64,000 bases of DNA from Falsiruegeria mediterranea M17 (GCF_900302455.1 NZ_ONZG01000002.1:186001-250000), one strand, 5' to 3'. Positions 45,790 through 55,618 are shown, counted from the first letter of the stretch. Numbers and translations: made by a program. Notes: generated from the letters alone by a model not told the origin.

Positions 45790-48700
45790 ATGACAGACTT
45801 TAGAAAAATCCTGATCGCGAACCGCGGGGAGATTGCGATCCGCGTGATGCGGGCCGCCAATGAGATGGGCAAGAAGACGGTTGCCGTCTTTGCCGAAGAG
45901 GACAAGCTGGGCTTGCACCGGTTCAAGGCGGATGAGGCCTATCGCATTGGTGAGGGCATGGGGCCGGTTGCCGCGTACCTGAGCATCGACGAGATTATTC
46001 GTGTGGCCAAAGAAAGCGGTGCGGATGCGATCCACCCCGGCTATGGCTTGCTGTCGGAAAACCCCGACTTCGTGGATGCCTGCACAAAGAACGGCATCAC
46101 CTTCATCGGGCCGAAGGCAGAAACCATGCGCGCGCTTGGGGACAAGGCCAGCGCCCGTCGCGTTGCCATTGAGGCAGGTGTTCCGGTCATCCCGGCGACT
46201 GAGGTTCTGGGCGATGACATGAATGCGATCCGGGCCGAGGCGGCCGAGGTTGGCTATCCGCTAATGCTGAAAGCGTCCTGGGGCGGTGGTGGTCGCGGCA
46301 TGCGTCCGATCCACGGGCCGGATGAGTTGGAAGAAAAGGTGCTTGAGGGCCGCCGCGAGGCTGAAGCCGCCTTTGGCAATGGCGAGGGCTATCTTGAAAA
46401 GATGATCACCCGCGCCCGCCACGTCGAAGTGCAGATCCTGGGCGACAAGCATGGCGAGATCTATCACCTTTATGAGCGTGACTGTTCGGTTCAGCGCCGC
46501 AACCAGAAGGTGGTTGAGCGCGCACCTGCCCCGTATCTGACCGAAGAGCAACGCGCCGAGATCTGCGAACTGGGCCGCAAAATCTGCGCCCACGTGAACT
46601 ATGAATGTGCGGGCACTGTAGAATTCCTGATGGATATGGCCTCGGGTAAGTTTTACTTCATCGAAGTAAACCCCCGCGTGCAGGTGGAACATACAGTCAC
46701 CGAAGAGGTGACCGGCATCGACATCGTGCAGGCACAGATCCTGATTGCCGAGGGCAAACCCCTGGCCGAGGCCACCGGCAAGGCCGCACAGGATGAAGTC
46801 CAGTTGAACGGCCATGCCTTGCAGACCCGTGTGACGACCGAAGATCCGCTCAACAACTTCATCCCCGATTATGGCCGCATCACCGCTTATCGCTCGGCCA
46901 CCGGCATGGGTATTCGCCTGGACGGAGGCACCGCTTACGCGGGCGGCGTGATCACACGGTATTACGACTCGCTGCTGACCAAAGTCACAGCCTGGGCCCC
47001 GACGCCAGAAAAGGCGATTGCCCGGATGGACCGCGCGCTGCGCGAATTCCGCGTACGCGGTGTCAGCACCAACATCGCCTTTGTCGAGAACCTGCTGAAG
47101 CACCCGACCTTCCTGTCGAACGAATACACCACCAAATTCATCGACGAGACGCCGGATCTGTTCGACTTCAAACGTCGTCGTGACCGGGGCACCAAGGTGC
47201 TGACCTACATCGCCGACATCACGGTTAACGGACACCCCGAAACCAAGGACCGCCCTCTGCCCGCCGCCGATCTGAAGATCCCGCGCTCGCCGGAACGCCG
47301 TGCCGAGCCGATGATGGGCACCCGCAACCTGCTGGAACAGAAGGGCCCACAGGCGGTGGCCGACTGGATGAAAGCGCAGCGTCAGCTGTTGATCACCGAC
47401 ACCACCATGCGGGACGGGCATCAGTCGCTGCTGGCAACGCGTATGCGGTCGATCGACATGGTCCGTGTGGCGCCGACATATGCCTCGAACCTGCCGCAGC
47501 TCTTCTCGGTCGAATGCTGGGGCGGCGCGACCTTCGATGTGGCGTATCGGTTCCTGCAGGAATGCCCCTGGCAGCGTCTGCGCGATCTGCGCGAGGCGAT
47601 GCCGAACCTGATGACGCAAATGCTGCTGCGCGGGTCAAACGGTGTGGGTTACACCAATTATCCCGACAACGTTGTGCAAGCCTTCGTCAAGGAAGCGGCC
47701 AAGAACATTGACGTTTTCCGTGTCTTCGACAGCCTGAACTGGGTCGAGAACATGCGAGTGGCGATGGACGCAGTGATCGAGCAGAACAAGATCTGTGAAG
47801 GCACCGTCTGCTACACCGGCGACATCCTGAACCCCGAGCGCTCCAAGTATGACCTGAAATACTATGTCGCCATGGGCAAGGAACTGCGCGATGCCGGGGC
47901 GCATGTTCTGGGCCTGAAAGATATGGCCGGTCTCTTGAAGCCCGCCGCTGCCCGCGTGCTCATCAAGGCGCTGAAAGAGGAAGTTGGCCTGCCTATTCAC
48001 TTCCACACGCACGACACGGCGGGCATCGCCTCCGCGACCATCCTGGCTGCCGCAGAGGCGGGCGTGGATGCGGTCGATTGCGCGATGGACAGCTTCTCGG
48101 GCAACACCAGCCAAGCGACGCTGGGATCTGTGGTCGAGGCGCTGCGCAACACCGACCGCGACCCTGGGCTGGACATCAAGGCGATCCGCGAGATCAGCGA
48201 CTACTTCGAGGCCGTGCGCGGCCAGTACGCGGCCTTCGAGTCGGGACTGCAGGCACCGGCCTCCGAGGTTTATCTGCATGAGATGCCCGGCGGTCAGTTC
48301 ACCAACCTCAAAGCGCAGGCGCGCTCGCTGGGGCTGGAAGAGCGCTGGCATGAGGTGGCGCAGATGTATGCGGACGTGAACCAGATGTTCGGCGATATCG
48401 TCAAGGTAACGCCCTCGTCGAAGGTCGTGGGCGACATGGCACTGATGATGGTGAGCCAGGGGCTGAGCCGCGATGACGTCGAAAACCCCGGCACTGATGT
48501 GGCCTTCCCGGATTCGGTGATCGACATGATGCGCGGCAATCTGGGTCAACCTCCGGGTGGCTTCCCCGACGCCATCGTAGGCAAGGCGCTGAAGGGCGAA
48601 GCGCCCAACACCGAGCGTCCGGGCAAACATCTAGAGCCCGTCGACCTGGATGCGCTGCGCGCCCAGATCTCGAAAGAACTGGAAGGCAAGGTGGTCGATG

Positions 48701-49227
48701 ACGAGGATCTGAACGGATATCTGATGTATCCCAAGGTCTTCATGGACTACATGGGCCGCCATCGCACCTATGGGCCGGTGCGCGCCCTGCCAACCAAGAC
48801 CTTCTTCTACGGCATGGAGCCGGGTGAAGAGATCACGGCGGAAATCGATCCGGGCAAGACGCTGGAAATCCGACTGCAAGCCTTGGGCGAGACCGACGAG
48901 AACGGCGAAGTGAAGGTGTTCTTTGAACTCAACGGCCAGCCCCGCGTGATCCGGGTGCCGAACCGACTGGTCAAATCCTCGACCATCCAGCGGCCCAAGG
49001 CCGAGGCGGGCAATGCCGACCACATCGGCGCGCCAATGCCGGGTGTTGTGGCCAGCGTTGCGGTGCAGGCAGGCCAGCAGGTGAACGAAGGCGATCTGCT
49101 GCTGACCATCGAAGCGATGAAGATGGAAACAGGCATCCACGCCGAGCGGTCCGCCACCGTCAAGGCGCTGCATGTACAGCCAGGTGGCCAGATCGACGCA
49201 AAGGACCTCCTCATCGAACTGGAGTAA
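45790..49227 (+). CDS. pyc: Pyruvate carboxylase
   Basis: Biotin enzyme converting pyruvate and bicarbonate to oxaloacetate, the main anaplerotic step. 1145 residues in the single-chain layout: biotin carboxylase (KILIANRGEIAIR at the start, GGGGRGMRP in the ATP-grasp), carboxyltransferase (ITDTTMRDGHQSLLATR near 530), allosteric linker and a biotinyl domain with the lysine in EAMKMET near residue 1111. Followed by a clear intrinsic terminator. Confidence 0.97.
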   Translation: MTDFRKILIANRGEIAIRVMRAANEMGKKTVAVFAEEDKLGLHRFKADEAYRIGEGMGPVAAYLSIDEIIRVAKESGADAIHPGYGLLSENPDFVDACTKNGITFIGPKAETMRALGDKASARRVAIEAGVPVIPATEVLGDDMNAIRAEAAEVGYPLMLKASWGGGGRGMRPIHGPDELEEKVLEGRREAEAAFGNGEGYLEKMITRARHVEVQILGDKHGEIYHLYERDCSVQRRNQKVVERAPAPYLTEEQRAEICELGRKICAHVNYECAGTVEFLMDMASGKFYFIEVNPRVQVEHTVTEEVTGIDIVQAQILIAEGKPLAEATGKAAQDEVQLNGHALQTRVTTEDPLNNFIPDYGRITAYRSATGMGIRLDGGTAYAGGVITRYYDSLLTKVTAWAPTPEKAIARMDRALREFRVRGVSTNIAFVENLLKHPTFLSNEYTTKFIDETPDLFDFKRRRDRGTKVLTYIADITVNGHPETKDRPLPAADLKIPRSPERRAEPMMGTRNLLEQKGPQAVADWMKAQRQLLITDTTMRDGHQSLLATRMRSIDMVRVAPTYASNLPQLFSVECWGGATFDVAYRFLQECPWQRLRDLREAMPNLMTQMLLRGSNGVGYTNYPDNVVQAFVKEAAKNIDVFRVFDSLNWVENMRVAMDAVIEQNKICEGTVCYTGDILNPERSKYDLKYYVAMGKELRDAGAHVLGLKDMAGLLKPAAARVLIKALKEEVGLPIHFHTHDTAGIASATILAAAEAGVDAVDCAMDSFSGNTSQATLGSVVEALRNTDRDPGLDIKAIREISDYFEAVRGQYAAFESGLQAPASEVYLHEMPGGQFTNLKAQARSLGLEERWHEVAQMYADVNQMFGDIVKVTPSSKVVGDMALMMVSQGLSRDDVENPGTDVAFPDSVIDMMRGNLGQPPGGFPDAIVGKALKGEAPNTERPGKHLEPVDLDALRAQISKELEGKVVDDEDLNGYLMYPKVFMDYMGRHRTYGPVRALPTKTFFYGMEPGEEITAEIDPGKTLEIRLQALGETDENGEVKVFFELNGQPRVIRVPNRLVKSSTIQRPKAEAGNADHIGAPMPGVVASVAVQAGQQVNEGDLLLTIEAMKMETGIHAERSATVKALHVQPGGQIDAKDLLIELE

Positions 49228-49247
49228 TCCAGATCAACTCGATTGCG

Positions 49248-49282
49248 CGCTGTCCCGGTCTTTGACTGGGGCAGCGTTTTTT
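49248..49282 (+). terminator. Intrinsic terminator of pyc
   Basis: CGCTGTCCCGGTC (49248-49260) pairs with GACTGGGGCAGCG (49264-49276), 13 pairs including two G-T, with loop TTT, followed by TTTTTT. Located 20 bases after the pyc stop. Confidence 0.88.
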
Positions 49283-49299
49283 GTTTGCGCACTTGAGAC

Positions 49300-49449
49300 T
49301 TAGGACAGCACTGAGACCTTGATTGCAACAGGAGGCTGAAGGATCGGCAAATCCTCGGGCTGGGTGGCATCCTGGGCCGGATTGAACGCCGCGAAGGAGC
49401 CGATTGCGGCCAACAGCCCCGCTGTCATGAAGAATTTTCCCGAAACCAT
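49300..49449 (-). CDS. Possible small secreted protein (49 residues)
   Basis: A short minus-strand frame starting ATG at 49449 with GAGG six bases upstream. It encodes MVSGKFFMTAGLLAAIGSFA followed by a Pro/Asp/Gln-rich tail and ends before the pyc terminator. The N-terminus has a basic start and hydrophobic core like a signal peptide. No family recognised. The evidence is the ribosome site plus the signal-like composition. Confidence 0.5.
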   Translation of the reverse strand: MVSGKFFMTAGLLAAIGSFAAFNPAQDATQPEDLPILQPPVAIKVSVLS

Positions 49450-49602
49450 GGGAGACCTCGTCCAACTGTGAAAGGGGTTGGTTCAGTTTGGGTGAAACGG
49501 GTGAACAAAGCCTTTCCGTCGAAACGAATAATTTTGGCTTTTCTTCACTTTTGCTCTTGCGGTGCGGCCCCAGAAATTCTAATTCACGCCTCACTCAAGG
49601 AG

Positions 49603-49677
49603 GCGGGCGTAGCTCAGGGGTAGAGCATAACCTTGCCAAGGTTAGGGTCGGGCGTTCGAATCGCCTCGCCCGCTCCA
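49603..49677 (+). tRNA. tRNA-Gly (GCC), copy 1
   Basis: Cloverleaf with acceptor GCGGGCG/CGCCCGC, anticodon loop containing GCC (AACCT-TGCCAAG arm), TTCGAAT T-loop, discriminator T and encoded CCA. 75 bases. First of three tandem copies. Confidence 0.97.
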
Positions 49678-49717
49678 TTGAGAACCGGATCACCCATCCG
49701 GGCACAGACTTGATAGT

Positions 49718-49792
49718 GCGGGCGTAGCTCAGGGGTAGAGCATAACCTTGCCAAGGTTAGGGTCGGGCGTTCGAATCGCCTCGCCCGCTCCA
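49718..49792 (+). tRNA. tRNA-Gly (GCC), copy 2
   Basis: Identical over all 75 bases to copy 1, including CCA. The 40-base spacer contains CGGATCACCCATCCGG, which recurs before copy 3. Confidence 0.97.
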
Positions 49793-49834
49793 TCAAGATC
49801 CGGATCACCCATCCGGAGACAAAAGATATAGGTT

Positions 49835-49909
49835 GCGGGCGTAGCTCAGGGGTAGAGCATAACCTTGCCAAGGTTAGGGTCGGGCGTTCGAATCGCCTCG
49901 CCCGCTCCA
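49835..49909 (+). tRNA. tRNA-Gly (GCC), copy 3
   Basis: Identical to copies 1 and 2. The spacer before it repeats CCGGATCACCCATCCGG, showing that the duplicated unit included flanking sequence. Confidence 0.97.
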
Positions 49910-50000
49910 ATATCTTCTCTCTCTTTCACTTGATTGGTGACTTGGCGGCGACAGACGTTTTGCGTCATGCTTGGGGCGTTCAATCCTCAAGGTGCTTTCA

Positions 50001-50864
50001 ATGTCCACAGACTATGCCATCCGCCCCCTTACCCCTGACGAAGTGCTGATCGCCGTGGATTGGGCCGCGCGCGAGGGGTGGAACCCGGGGCTGTCAGATG
50101 CTCGGTGTTTTCTGTCCGTAGATGCGGACGGGTTCTGGGGTGGATTTCTGAACGGAGAATTAATCGCCACGATTTCGGTGGTGAATTATGACGCTCAATT
50201 CGCCTTTCTGGGTTTCTATATCGTGCACCCCGATCATCGTGGACAAGGGTACGGACTGCGCCTGTGGCAGGCTGCAACAGCGCATGCGGGCGACCGTCTG
50301 ATTGGCCTGGACGGTGTACAGGAAGAGCAGGCAAACTATGCCAAATCCGGGTTTCAGCTGGCCTATCGCAACATTCGCTTTGGCGGGCCGATCCGAGAGG
50401 CGCTGAAGGGCTTACCGGACGGGGAGCAATCAACTTCTTTGAACGAATTGACGGCAGAGGTGGAGGCGTTTGACCGGGCGGCCTTCCCTGCCCCGCGCTC
50501 GAAATTCCTGAGCCATTGGCTGACTGCCGAAGGCCATGTTGCACGGGCGCTCTACCTGGATAACGAACTGCGTGGCTATGGCGTCATTCGGCCCTGCCGC
50601 AGCGGTTTCAAGATCGGGCCTGTGATTGCGGATGATGCAGAGATCGCGCGCGCGCTTACGAGCGCGCTCCTACGGGCTGTACCTGACACAGTTCACGATC
50701 AGGACGTGTTTCTGGACGTGCCGGAACCGAATTCTGCAGCGGGTGAGCTCGCGCGAGACATGGGCCTGACGCCTGTGTTTGAAACCGCGCGCATGTACAC
50801 AGGTCCGGCCCCAAAGATTGCTGTGGACCGGATCTTTGGTGTGACAACGTTTGAGTTGGGATAA
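50001..50864 (+). CDS. GNAT family N-acetyltransferase
   Basis: 287 residues. The N-terminal half is a GNAT domain with the acetyl-CoA loop motif VHPDHRGQGYGLRLW (motif A). The C-terminal ~130 residues form a second domain (Acetyltransf_18-like: GYGVIRPCRSGFKIGPVIAD), as in the two-domain YitI-like group. The ATG at 50001 is preceded by AAGGTG. Substrate unknown. Its stop is three bases from the convergent Lrp-like gene. Confidence 0.88.
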   Translation: MSTDYAIRPLTPDEVLIAVDWAAREGWNPGLSDARCFLSVDADGFWGGFLNGELIATISVVNYDAQFAFLGFYIVHPDHRGQGYGLRLWQAATAHAGDRLIGLDGVQEEQANYAKSGFQLAYRNIRFGGPIREALKGLPDGEQSTSLNELTAEVEAFDRAAFPAPRSKFLSHWLTAEGHVARALYLDNELRGYGVIRPCRSGFKIGPVIADDAEIARALTSALLRAVPDTVHDQDVFLDVPEPNSAAGELARDMGLTPVFETARMYTGPAPKIAVDRIFGVTTFELG

Positions 50865-50867
50865 GCC

Positions 50868-51107
50868 TTAGAACGCTTTGAACGTCATCGTGGTCAGGGA
50901 CCGTTCGATGTTTGGGATCACCAACAGGTGTTCGTTGATATAGTGGCCCACGTCCTGGTCCTCGGGGATGTAGAGCTTGAGCAGCAAGTCGTATTCGCCG
51001 CTGGTCGAATAGAGCTCGGAGTGGATTTCGCGCAGGGCGATATCCTCGGCCACCTTGTAGGTCGAGCCTGGTTTGCAGCGGATCTGGATAAAGACACAAG
51101 TGGCCAT
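50868..51107 (-). CDS. Lrp/AsnC effector-domain protein (stand-alone RAM domain)
   Basis: 79 residues corresponding only to the ligand-binding, oligomerising RAM domain of Lrp/AsnC regulators; the DNA-binding helix-turn-helix is absent. Typical pattern: [41 protein letters not shown]. Such stand-alone domains can form rings and bind amino acids. The frame is open upstream but without a helix-turn-helix, so this is the normal short form, not a truncation. Confidence 0.88.
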   Translation of the reverse strand: MATCVFIQIRCKPGSTYKVAEDIALREIHSELYSTSGEYDLLLKLYIPEDQDVGHYINEHLLVIPNIERSLTTMTFKAF

Positions 51108-51289
51108 TTGGGCGCCCTTTTTCGGGGGATTTGTTCTGCCGCCAAGCTGCCATGCGGTGCAGGCAGGCGCAATCCCCTGCTGCCGCGGTGTTTTGCGCAA
51201 CACTTGTGTCGCAGGTCGCGCGCGCGGGGTGGCAATGCGCGCCCTGTTTTGCCTATAAGCGCCTCTGTGATCATCAGGGAACAAACGCC

Positions 51290-51877
51290 ATGCGCCGCGC
51301 TACCATCACCCGCCAGACCGCCGAGACCGAGATTTCGGTCGAGATCAATCTTGACGGCACCGGAGCTTATGACAACCAGACCGGCGTCGGGTTCTTTGAT
51401 CACATGCTGGATCAGCTGGCGCGTCATTCCCTGATCGACATGACGATCCGCGCCAAGGGTGATTATCACATCGACGATCACCACACGGTCGAAGACACCG
51501 GAATTGCCCTGGGTCAGGCTTTGACCGCCGCACTTGGCGACAAGAAGGGCATCAATCGCTATGGCGAATGCCACCTGCCGATGGATGATGCCCAGGTGCG
51601 CTGTGCGCTGGATCTGTCGGCGCGCCCCTTTCTGATCTGGAACGTGGACCTGCCAACGCAGAAAATCGGCGCGTTTGATACCGAATTGGTGCGGGAGTTC
51701 TTTCAGGCCTTCAGCACCCATGGCGGTATCACGCTGCACATCGATCAGTTGCATGGGTTCAACAGCCACCACATCGCCGAGGCCGCGTTCAAGGCGGTGG
51801 CGCGTGCGCTCCGCATCGCAGTCGAGACCGATCCGCGCAAAGCGGATGCGATCCCATCCACCAAAGGTGCGTTGTAA
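51290..51877 (+). CDS. hisB: Imidazoleglycerol-phosphate dehydratase HisB
   Basis: Sixth step of histidine synthesis. 195 residues, the monofunctional form. Manganese-binding repeats are clear: [10 protein letters not shown] and [12 protein letters not shown]. The ATG at 51290 has CAGGGA about ten bases upstream. First gene of the his group here. Confidence 0.96.
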   Translation: MRRATITRQTAETEISVEINLDGTGAYDNQTGVGFFDHMLDQLARHSLIDMTIRAKGDYHIDDHHTVEDTGIALGQALTAALGDKKGINRYGECHLPMDDAQVRCALDLSARPFLIWNVDLPTQKIGAFDTELVREFFQAFSTHGGITLHIDQLHGFNSHHIAEAAFKAVARALRIAVETDPRKADAIPSTKGAL

Positions 51878-51928
51878 GTGCGCACAGCGCGCTGAATTTG
51901 GAACAACAAGAAGAACTGGGACCACGTG

Positions 51929-52567
51929 ATGCTGACCGCGATCATTGATTACGAATCGGGCAACCTGCATTCGGCGGAAAAGGCGTTTCAGCGTATGGCC
52001 CGCGAGACGGACGCGGGCGAGGTTGTGGTGACCTCGGACGCCGACGTCGTGGCGCAGGCCGATCGGCTGGTATTGCCCGGCGACGGTGCGTTCCCGGCCT
52101 GCGCTGCCGAGCTGCGTGGGCACAAGGGCATCTATGACGCCATGGTCGAAGCGGTCGAGATCAAGGGCCGCCCCTTCCTGGGCATCTGCGTGGGCATGCA
52201 ACTGATGGCCTCCAAGGGACATGAGTACCGCGAGACCGACGGTCTGGACTGGATCGCAGGCGATGTGGTCAGGATCGAACCTGCGGATGCATCGCTGAAA
52301 GTGCCTCACATGGGGTGGAATGATCTGGTCATCGATCATCCCCACCCGGTGTTTGACGGTGTTGAAACCGGCGATCACACCTATTTCGTTCACTCCTACC
52401 ATTTCCGCGTGACCAACCCGGCCGAGCGTTTGGCCCATGTGGATTATGCGGGCGATGTGACGGCGGTGATCGGTCGGGACACGATGGTGGGCATGCAGTT
52501 CCACCCCGAGAAAAGTCAGGCCACAGGCCTGCGCCTGATCGCGAACTTTCTGAACTGGGCGCCTTAA
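51929..52567 (+). CDS. hisH: Imidazole glycerol phosphate synthase glutaminase HisH
   Basis: Supplies ammonia to HisF. 212 residues, class I glutamine amidotransferase with the nucleophile Cys88 in GICVGMQL and the His-Glu pair in FHPEKSQ. Start taken at the ATG at 51929; a GTG directly before it is possible. It begins 51 bases after hisB. Confidence 0.96.
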   Translation: MLTAIIDYESGNLHSAEKAFQRMARETDAGEVVVTSDADVVAQADRLVLPGDGAFPACAAELRGHKGIYDAMVEAVEIKGRPFLGICVGMQLMASKGHEYRETDGLDWIAGDVVRIEPADASLKVPHMGWNDLVIDHPHPVFDGVETGDHTYFVHSYHFRVTNPAERLAHVDYAGDVTAVIGRDTMVGMQFHPEKSQATGLRLIANFLNWAP

Positions 52568-52652
52568 ACCCCGACCTGCGTGAACTTTACACTTTGGATG
52601 GCGCTGATTCTGCGCCTAGGGTTGCGCATTGGAATGCCCAAGGACCAAAGTC

Positions 52653-53357
52653 ATGTTCAAAAAAGCCATTTTCGCCACCACTTCTGCGGCGTTTCTTGCT
52701 GGATGCCAGCCCGATGCCGAAGGGATCGAAGATGTCATCAACGGCTACAACTTCATCAGGCTGAACCCACCCACAACCCTCTATCAACCCGGCAGTCTGG
52801 TCCATCGCGTCAACTATGACCCGCGCGACCGCGCGCCGGATGACGCCTCTCTCGGGTTTTTGTGCAATCCCAAGTATTCAACCGATTTGTATGAGGACGC
52901 GCCATTGCGCAGCGAGACGGAATCCAAACAGGTTTCGCGCCGCTTGTCGGGCTCATTCTCGGTCTCACCGGTGACTTTGGGCCAGGTGTTCAATCTGGGC
53001 GCAACGGCGGCTGCGGCAAAAACGGTCCAAGTCTCGCTCAGGGATGCCACGGTGTCGACCTATGCTCTGGACGATCTCGCCCGCATCAGGGCAGGCCTTG
53101 GCCCCCATTGCCAGGCAACCCTGCAAAAGAACATCCGCAAACAGAACGCCTATCAGATCCAGAAGATTCTGACCGCCAATGTCAGCTTCAAGGTCACGTT
53201 CGACACCAGCCTGAGTGCCGAGGTTCGCGCCGCCGCGATTGCGGAACTGGGCGAGATCGGCGCCACCCTGGAAAAAAGCGACGAGGTCGAGGTTACGGGT
53301 GACGCGCTGATTTATGGGATCCACTGGGAGCACCTGGCCCCGCCAGTGGAGGGGTGA
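52653..53357 (+). CDS. Lipoprotein of unknown function
   Basis: 234 residues with a lipoprotein signal (FLAGC, Cys18) and Asp/Ala after it. The rest is a mixed alpha/beta sequence including a segment that looks beta-rich (VSFKVTFDTSL, EVEVTGDALIYGIHWEHL). No family recognised. It follows hisH on the same strand by 85 bases and may share its transcript. Confidence 0.75.
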   Translation: MFKKAIFATTSAAFLAGCQPDAEGIEDVINGYNFIRLNPPTTLYQPGSLVHRVNYDPRDRAPDDASLGFLCNPKYSTDLYEDAPLRSETESKQVSRRLSGSFSVSPVTLGQVFNLGATAAAAKTVQVSLRDATVSTYALDDLARIRAGLGPHCQATLQKNIRKQNAYQIQKILTANVSFKVTFDTSLSAEVRAAAIAELGEIGATLEKSDEVEVTGDALIYGIHWEHLAPPVEG

Positions 53358-53361
53358 AGGA

Positions 53362-53760
53362 TCACTTCACCCGCTTCCAATCTTGACCGCGGCAGATCAG
53401 GCCACCCGCAACGCAACCTTTGACGGTCAGCGTATTACCGCTGAGTGACATCTTGGAACTGTAGGTCTTGTCCGAATCCGGGGCCCAGATCTTGCCACCG
53501 GAATATGCGCCGCCACCGTCGGCGGTCATGTCCCAGATGATCTGCTTACCCAGATTTTCATATTCAGGAGACATGTTGCCGTTTGCGTCAAAGGCAGTGT
53601 TGATGGTGCCGCAGATGGCGCTGCCACAGGGCGCGATACCGACGTGCAGATATCCGCCCTCTTCGCCCTCGGCGGTTTTCCAGATGCCAGCAACCGGATC
53701 AGCTGCGGCCATACCAGCCAGCCCCAGCCCAAGAGCCATGCTCAGGATCAGTTTCTTCAT
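53362..53760 (-). CDS. DUF2147 family secreted protein
   Basis: 132 residues with a signal peptide (ending GMAAADP). The mature part shows the DUF2147 pattern: AGIWKTAEGEEGGYLHV, CGSAICGTI, GKIWAPDSDKTYSSKMSLSGNTLTVKGCV. These are small lipocalin-like envelope proteins of unknown ligand. Converges with the lipoprotein gene, four bases apart, and is divergent from hisA. Confidence 0.88.
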   Translation of the reverse strand: MKKLILSMALGLGLAGMAAADPVAGIWKTAEGEEGGYLHVGIAPCGSAICGTINTAFDANGNMSPEYENLGKQIIWDMTADGGGAYSGGKIWAPDSDKTYSSKMSLSGNTLTVKGCVAGGLICRGQDWKRVK

Positions 53761-53896
53761 GATGCGTTTCTCCCTGTTTTGCCTGACTGTGGCGCGCCTG
53801 CCCTGCGTCTGGCAAGCTTGACTTTGGGTCGCGTTGCATCCACCGGCGGTCTCATGCCATATCGCCGCCAAACGTGATGCGAAAGGCTGCCCTCTC

Positions 53897-54619
53897 ATGA
53901 TCCTCTACCCTGCCATCGACCTCAAGGACGGCCAGGCCGTGCGCCTGCTGCGCGGCGAAATGGAAAAGGCGACCGTGTTCAACGACGATCCTGCAGCGCA
54001 AGCGCGTGCGTTTGTGGACGCGGGCTGTGAATGGCTGCATCTGGTGGACCTGAACGGCGCCTTTGCGGGTGAGCCCGTGAATGCGGCCCCGGTTGAGGCG
54101 ATCCTGGCCTCTTGCGACGTACCCGCCCAGTTGGGTGGCGGCATCCGCGACATGGCCACCATCGCAACCTGGATCGAAAAGGGGCTGGCCCGCGTGATCC
54201 TGGGCACCGTGGCGGTCGAAAACCCCGATCTGGTGCGCGAGGCCGCACGTGAGTTTCCGGGCAAGGTTGCCGTCGGCATCGACGCGCGCAACGGCATGGT
54301 TGCAACCAAAGGCTGGGCCGAAGAGACGGACGTGCAAGTGACGGATCTGGCAAAGTCGTTTGAGGACGCGGGCGTGGCCGCCATCATCTACACCGACATC
54401 AACCGCGATGGTGCAATGCAGGGTCCAAATATCGACGCCACCGCTGATCTGGCCCGTGCAGTATCGATCCCTGTGATCGCCAGCGGCGGCGTCAGCTCGC
54501 TGGCCGATCTCATCGCGTTGCGCGATTGCGGCGTTGAACTGAACGGCGCCATCTCGGGCCGCGCGCTTTACGACGGTGCGCTTGATCTGAAAGAGGCTCT
54601 GGCCACGCTCAAGGGTTAA
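53897..54619 (+). CDS. hisA: Phosphoribosylformimino-AICAR ribotide isomerase HisA
   Basis: Amadori isomerase of histidine synthesis. 240 residues, (beta/alpha)8 barrel with the catalytic Asp in AIDLKDG and the second Asp in YTDINRDG; phosphate sites GGGIRD and ASGGVSSL. The longer open frame upstream is not part of the protein. Confidence 0.96.
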   Translation: MILYPAIDLKDGQAVRLLRGEMEKATVFNDDPAAQARAFVDAGCEWLHLVDLNGAFAGEPVNAAPVEAILASCDVPAQLGGGIRDMATIATWIEKGLARVILGTVAVENPDLVREAAREFPGKVAVGIDARNGMVATKGWAEETDVQVTDLAKSFEDAGVAAIIYTDINRDGAMQGPNIDATADLARAVSIPVIASGGVSSLADLIALRDCGVELNGAISGRALYDGALDLKEALATLKG

Positions 54620-54987
54620 CCACCCGCAGGTTCTACAATGGTCCAGACGTTGGGCAGTTTCTGCTGCCCGACATAGGGCTGCAACGTCGTCTCGTCGACG
54701 CGCTCAATGCGCCAGCATTCGGACCGGTTGCTCCAACTTTCGCACCACAGGTCCTGCCGGATTGACCAGGAACTGGTATAGACCCGCTCACCGAAGGTGC
54801 CCTCTCCTGTCCCGGACGTCTCTCCGGGGTCATAGGTCTGGACCCAGCGGGTGGTGTAATCCTCATTCGAAATCCCTGACAGGGTCGCGCCGGGGATGGT
54901 TTGCCTCAGATCTTCGGCGCTCATCATCTCGGCCGCATGACCGGGTACAGCGCAGACCATCAGGGCAAATGTGGTCTCTTTCAACAT
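54616..54987 (-). CDS. Secreted protein of unknown function
   Basis: 123 residues. Signal peptide of ~18 residues ([20 protein letters not shown]). The mature part has an [12 protein letters not shown] segment often seen in small periplasmic proteins of this group and two cysteines ([14 protein letters not shown]) likely bonded. Its stop overlaps the hisA stop by four bases on the opposite strand. Family not recognised. Confidence 0.7.
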   Translation of the reverse strand: MLKETTFALMVCAVPGHAAEMMSAEDLRQTIPGATLSGISNEDYTTRWVQTYDPGETSGTGEGTFGERVYTSSWSIRQDLWCESWSNRSECWRIERVDETTLQPYVGQQKLPNVWTIVEPAGG

Positions 54988-55052
54988 CGGGTTCCCCCTT
55001 CATGCACAGTCTAGCACGAAGGGAGGGTTTGCCCGAATCCCTATCAGCCGGG

Positions 55053-55496
55053 TTACTCTGCCGCTGCAGTTGTCAGTTTACTCAACGCACCTTGCATCTT
55101 TTCGATCACCGGCGCGTCGCTTACGCGATCCAGATCGCTCATCGTGTGCTTTGGGTCCTCATACGCCAGCCAGACCTGACCCTCGGCATCCTGATAGGCT
55201 AGCACTTTGAGCGGTAGGAATAGACCGGCCAGCGGATCAACCTGCATCGCTGGCGTGCCCAGCTTGGGACTACCGAACACCAACAGCTGGCTGTCGGCCA
55301 GCTCCAGGTCCACCTTAACTGCCCCTGCTGCGTGATCCACGCGCGCAAAGACGGTCGCGCCTGCGTTGCCAACCACGGTTTCCAGCGCATCCATCGCGCC
55401 TTGCACCGTTTTGTCGGTCTTTACCTTGATGATGTCCTGAGCCATTGCTGCCCCACCTGTGATTGCCAGAAGTCCTGCCCAAATCAGAGCGCGCAT
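55053..55496 (-). CDS. DUF302 family secreted protein
   Basis: 147 residues from the ATG at 55496, which has AGGAGG seven bases upstream. Signal peptide ends near GGAAMAQ. The mature part fits DUF302: IKVKTDKTVQGAMDALETVV, VFARVDHAAGA, QLLVFGSPKLGTPAMQ, DLPLKVLAY-type core. Family function is unknown, though similar to small heme- or copper-related periplasmic proteins in some bacteria (not claimed here). Divergent from hisF. Confidence 0.88.
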   Translation of the reverse strand: MRALIWAGLLAITGGAAMAQDIIKVKTDKTVQGAMDALETVVGNAGATVFARVDHAAGAVKVDLELADSQLLVFGSPKLGTPAMQVDPLAGLFLPLKVLAYQDAEGQVWLAYEDPKHTMSDLDRVSDAPVIEKMQGALSKLTTAAAE

Positions 55497-55618
55497 TTTC
55501 AAACCTCCTTTGATTGAATTCACGCATCAGATTTCACACCTGCGGCGCTTCATCCAATCACGACTCTGGCATCGGCAGGCCTTTGCCGCTACACGTGCCC
55601 CGACCCAGAGGAATGCCC

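Noticed and set aside
49211-49594. 127-codon minus-strand frame between pyc and tRNA-Gly
   Set aside because: It crosses the pyc terminator and ends inside pyc; a shorter frame with a ribosome site and signal-like N-terminus is the more credible gene.
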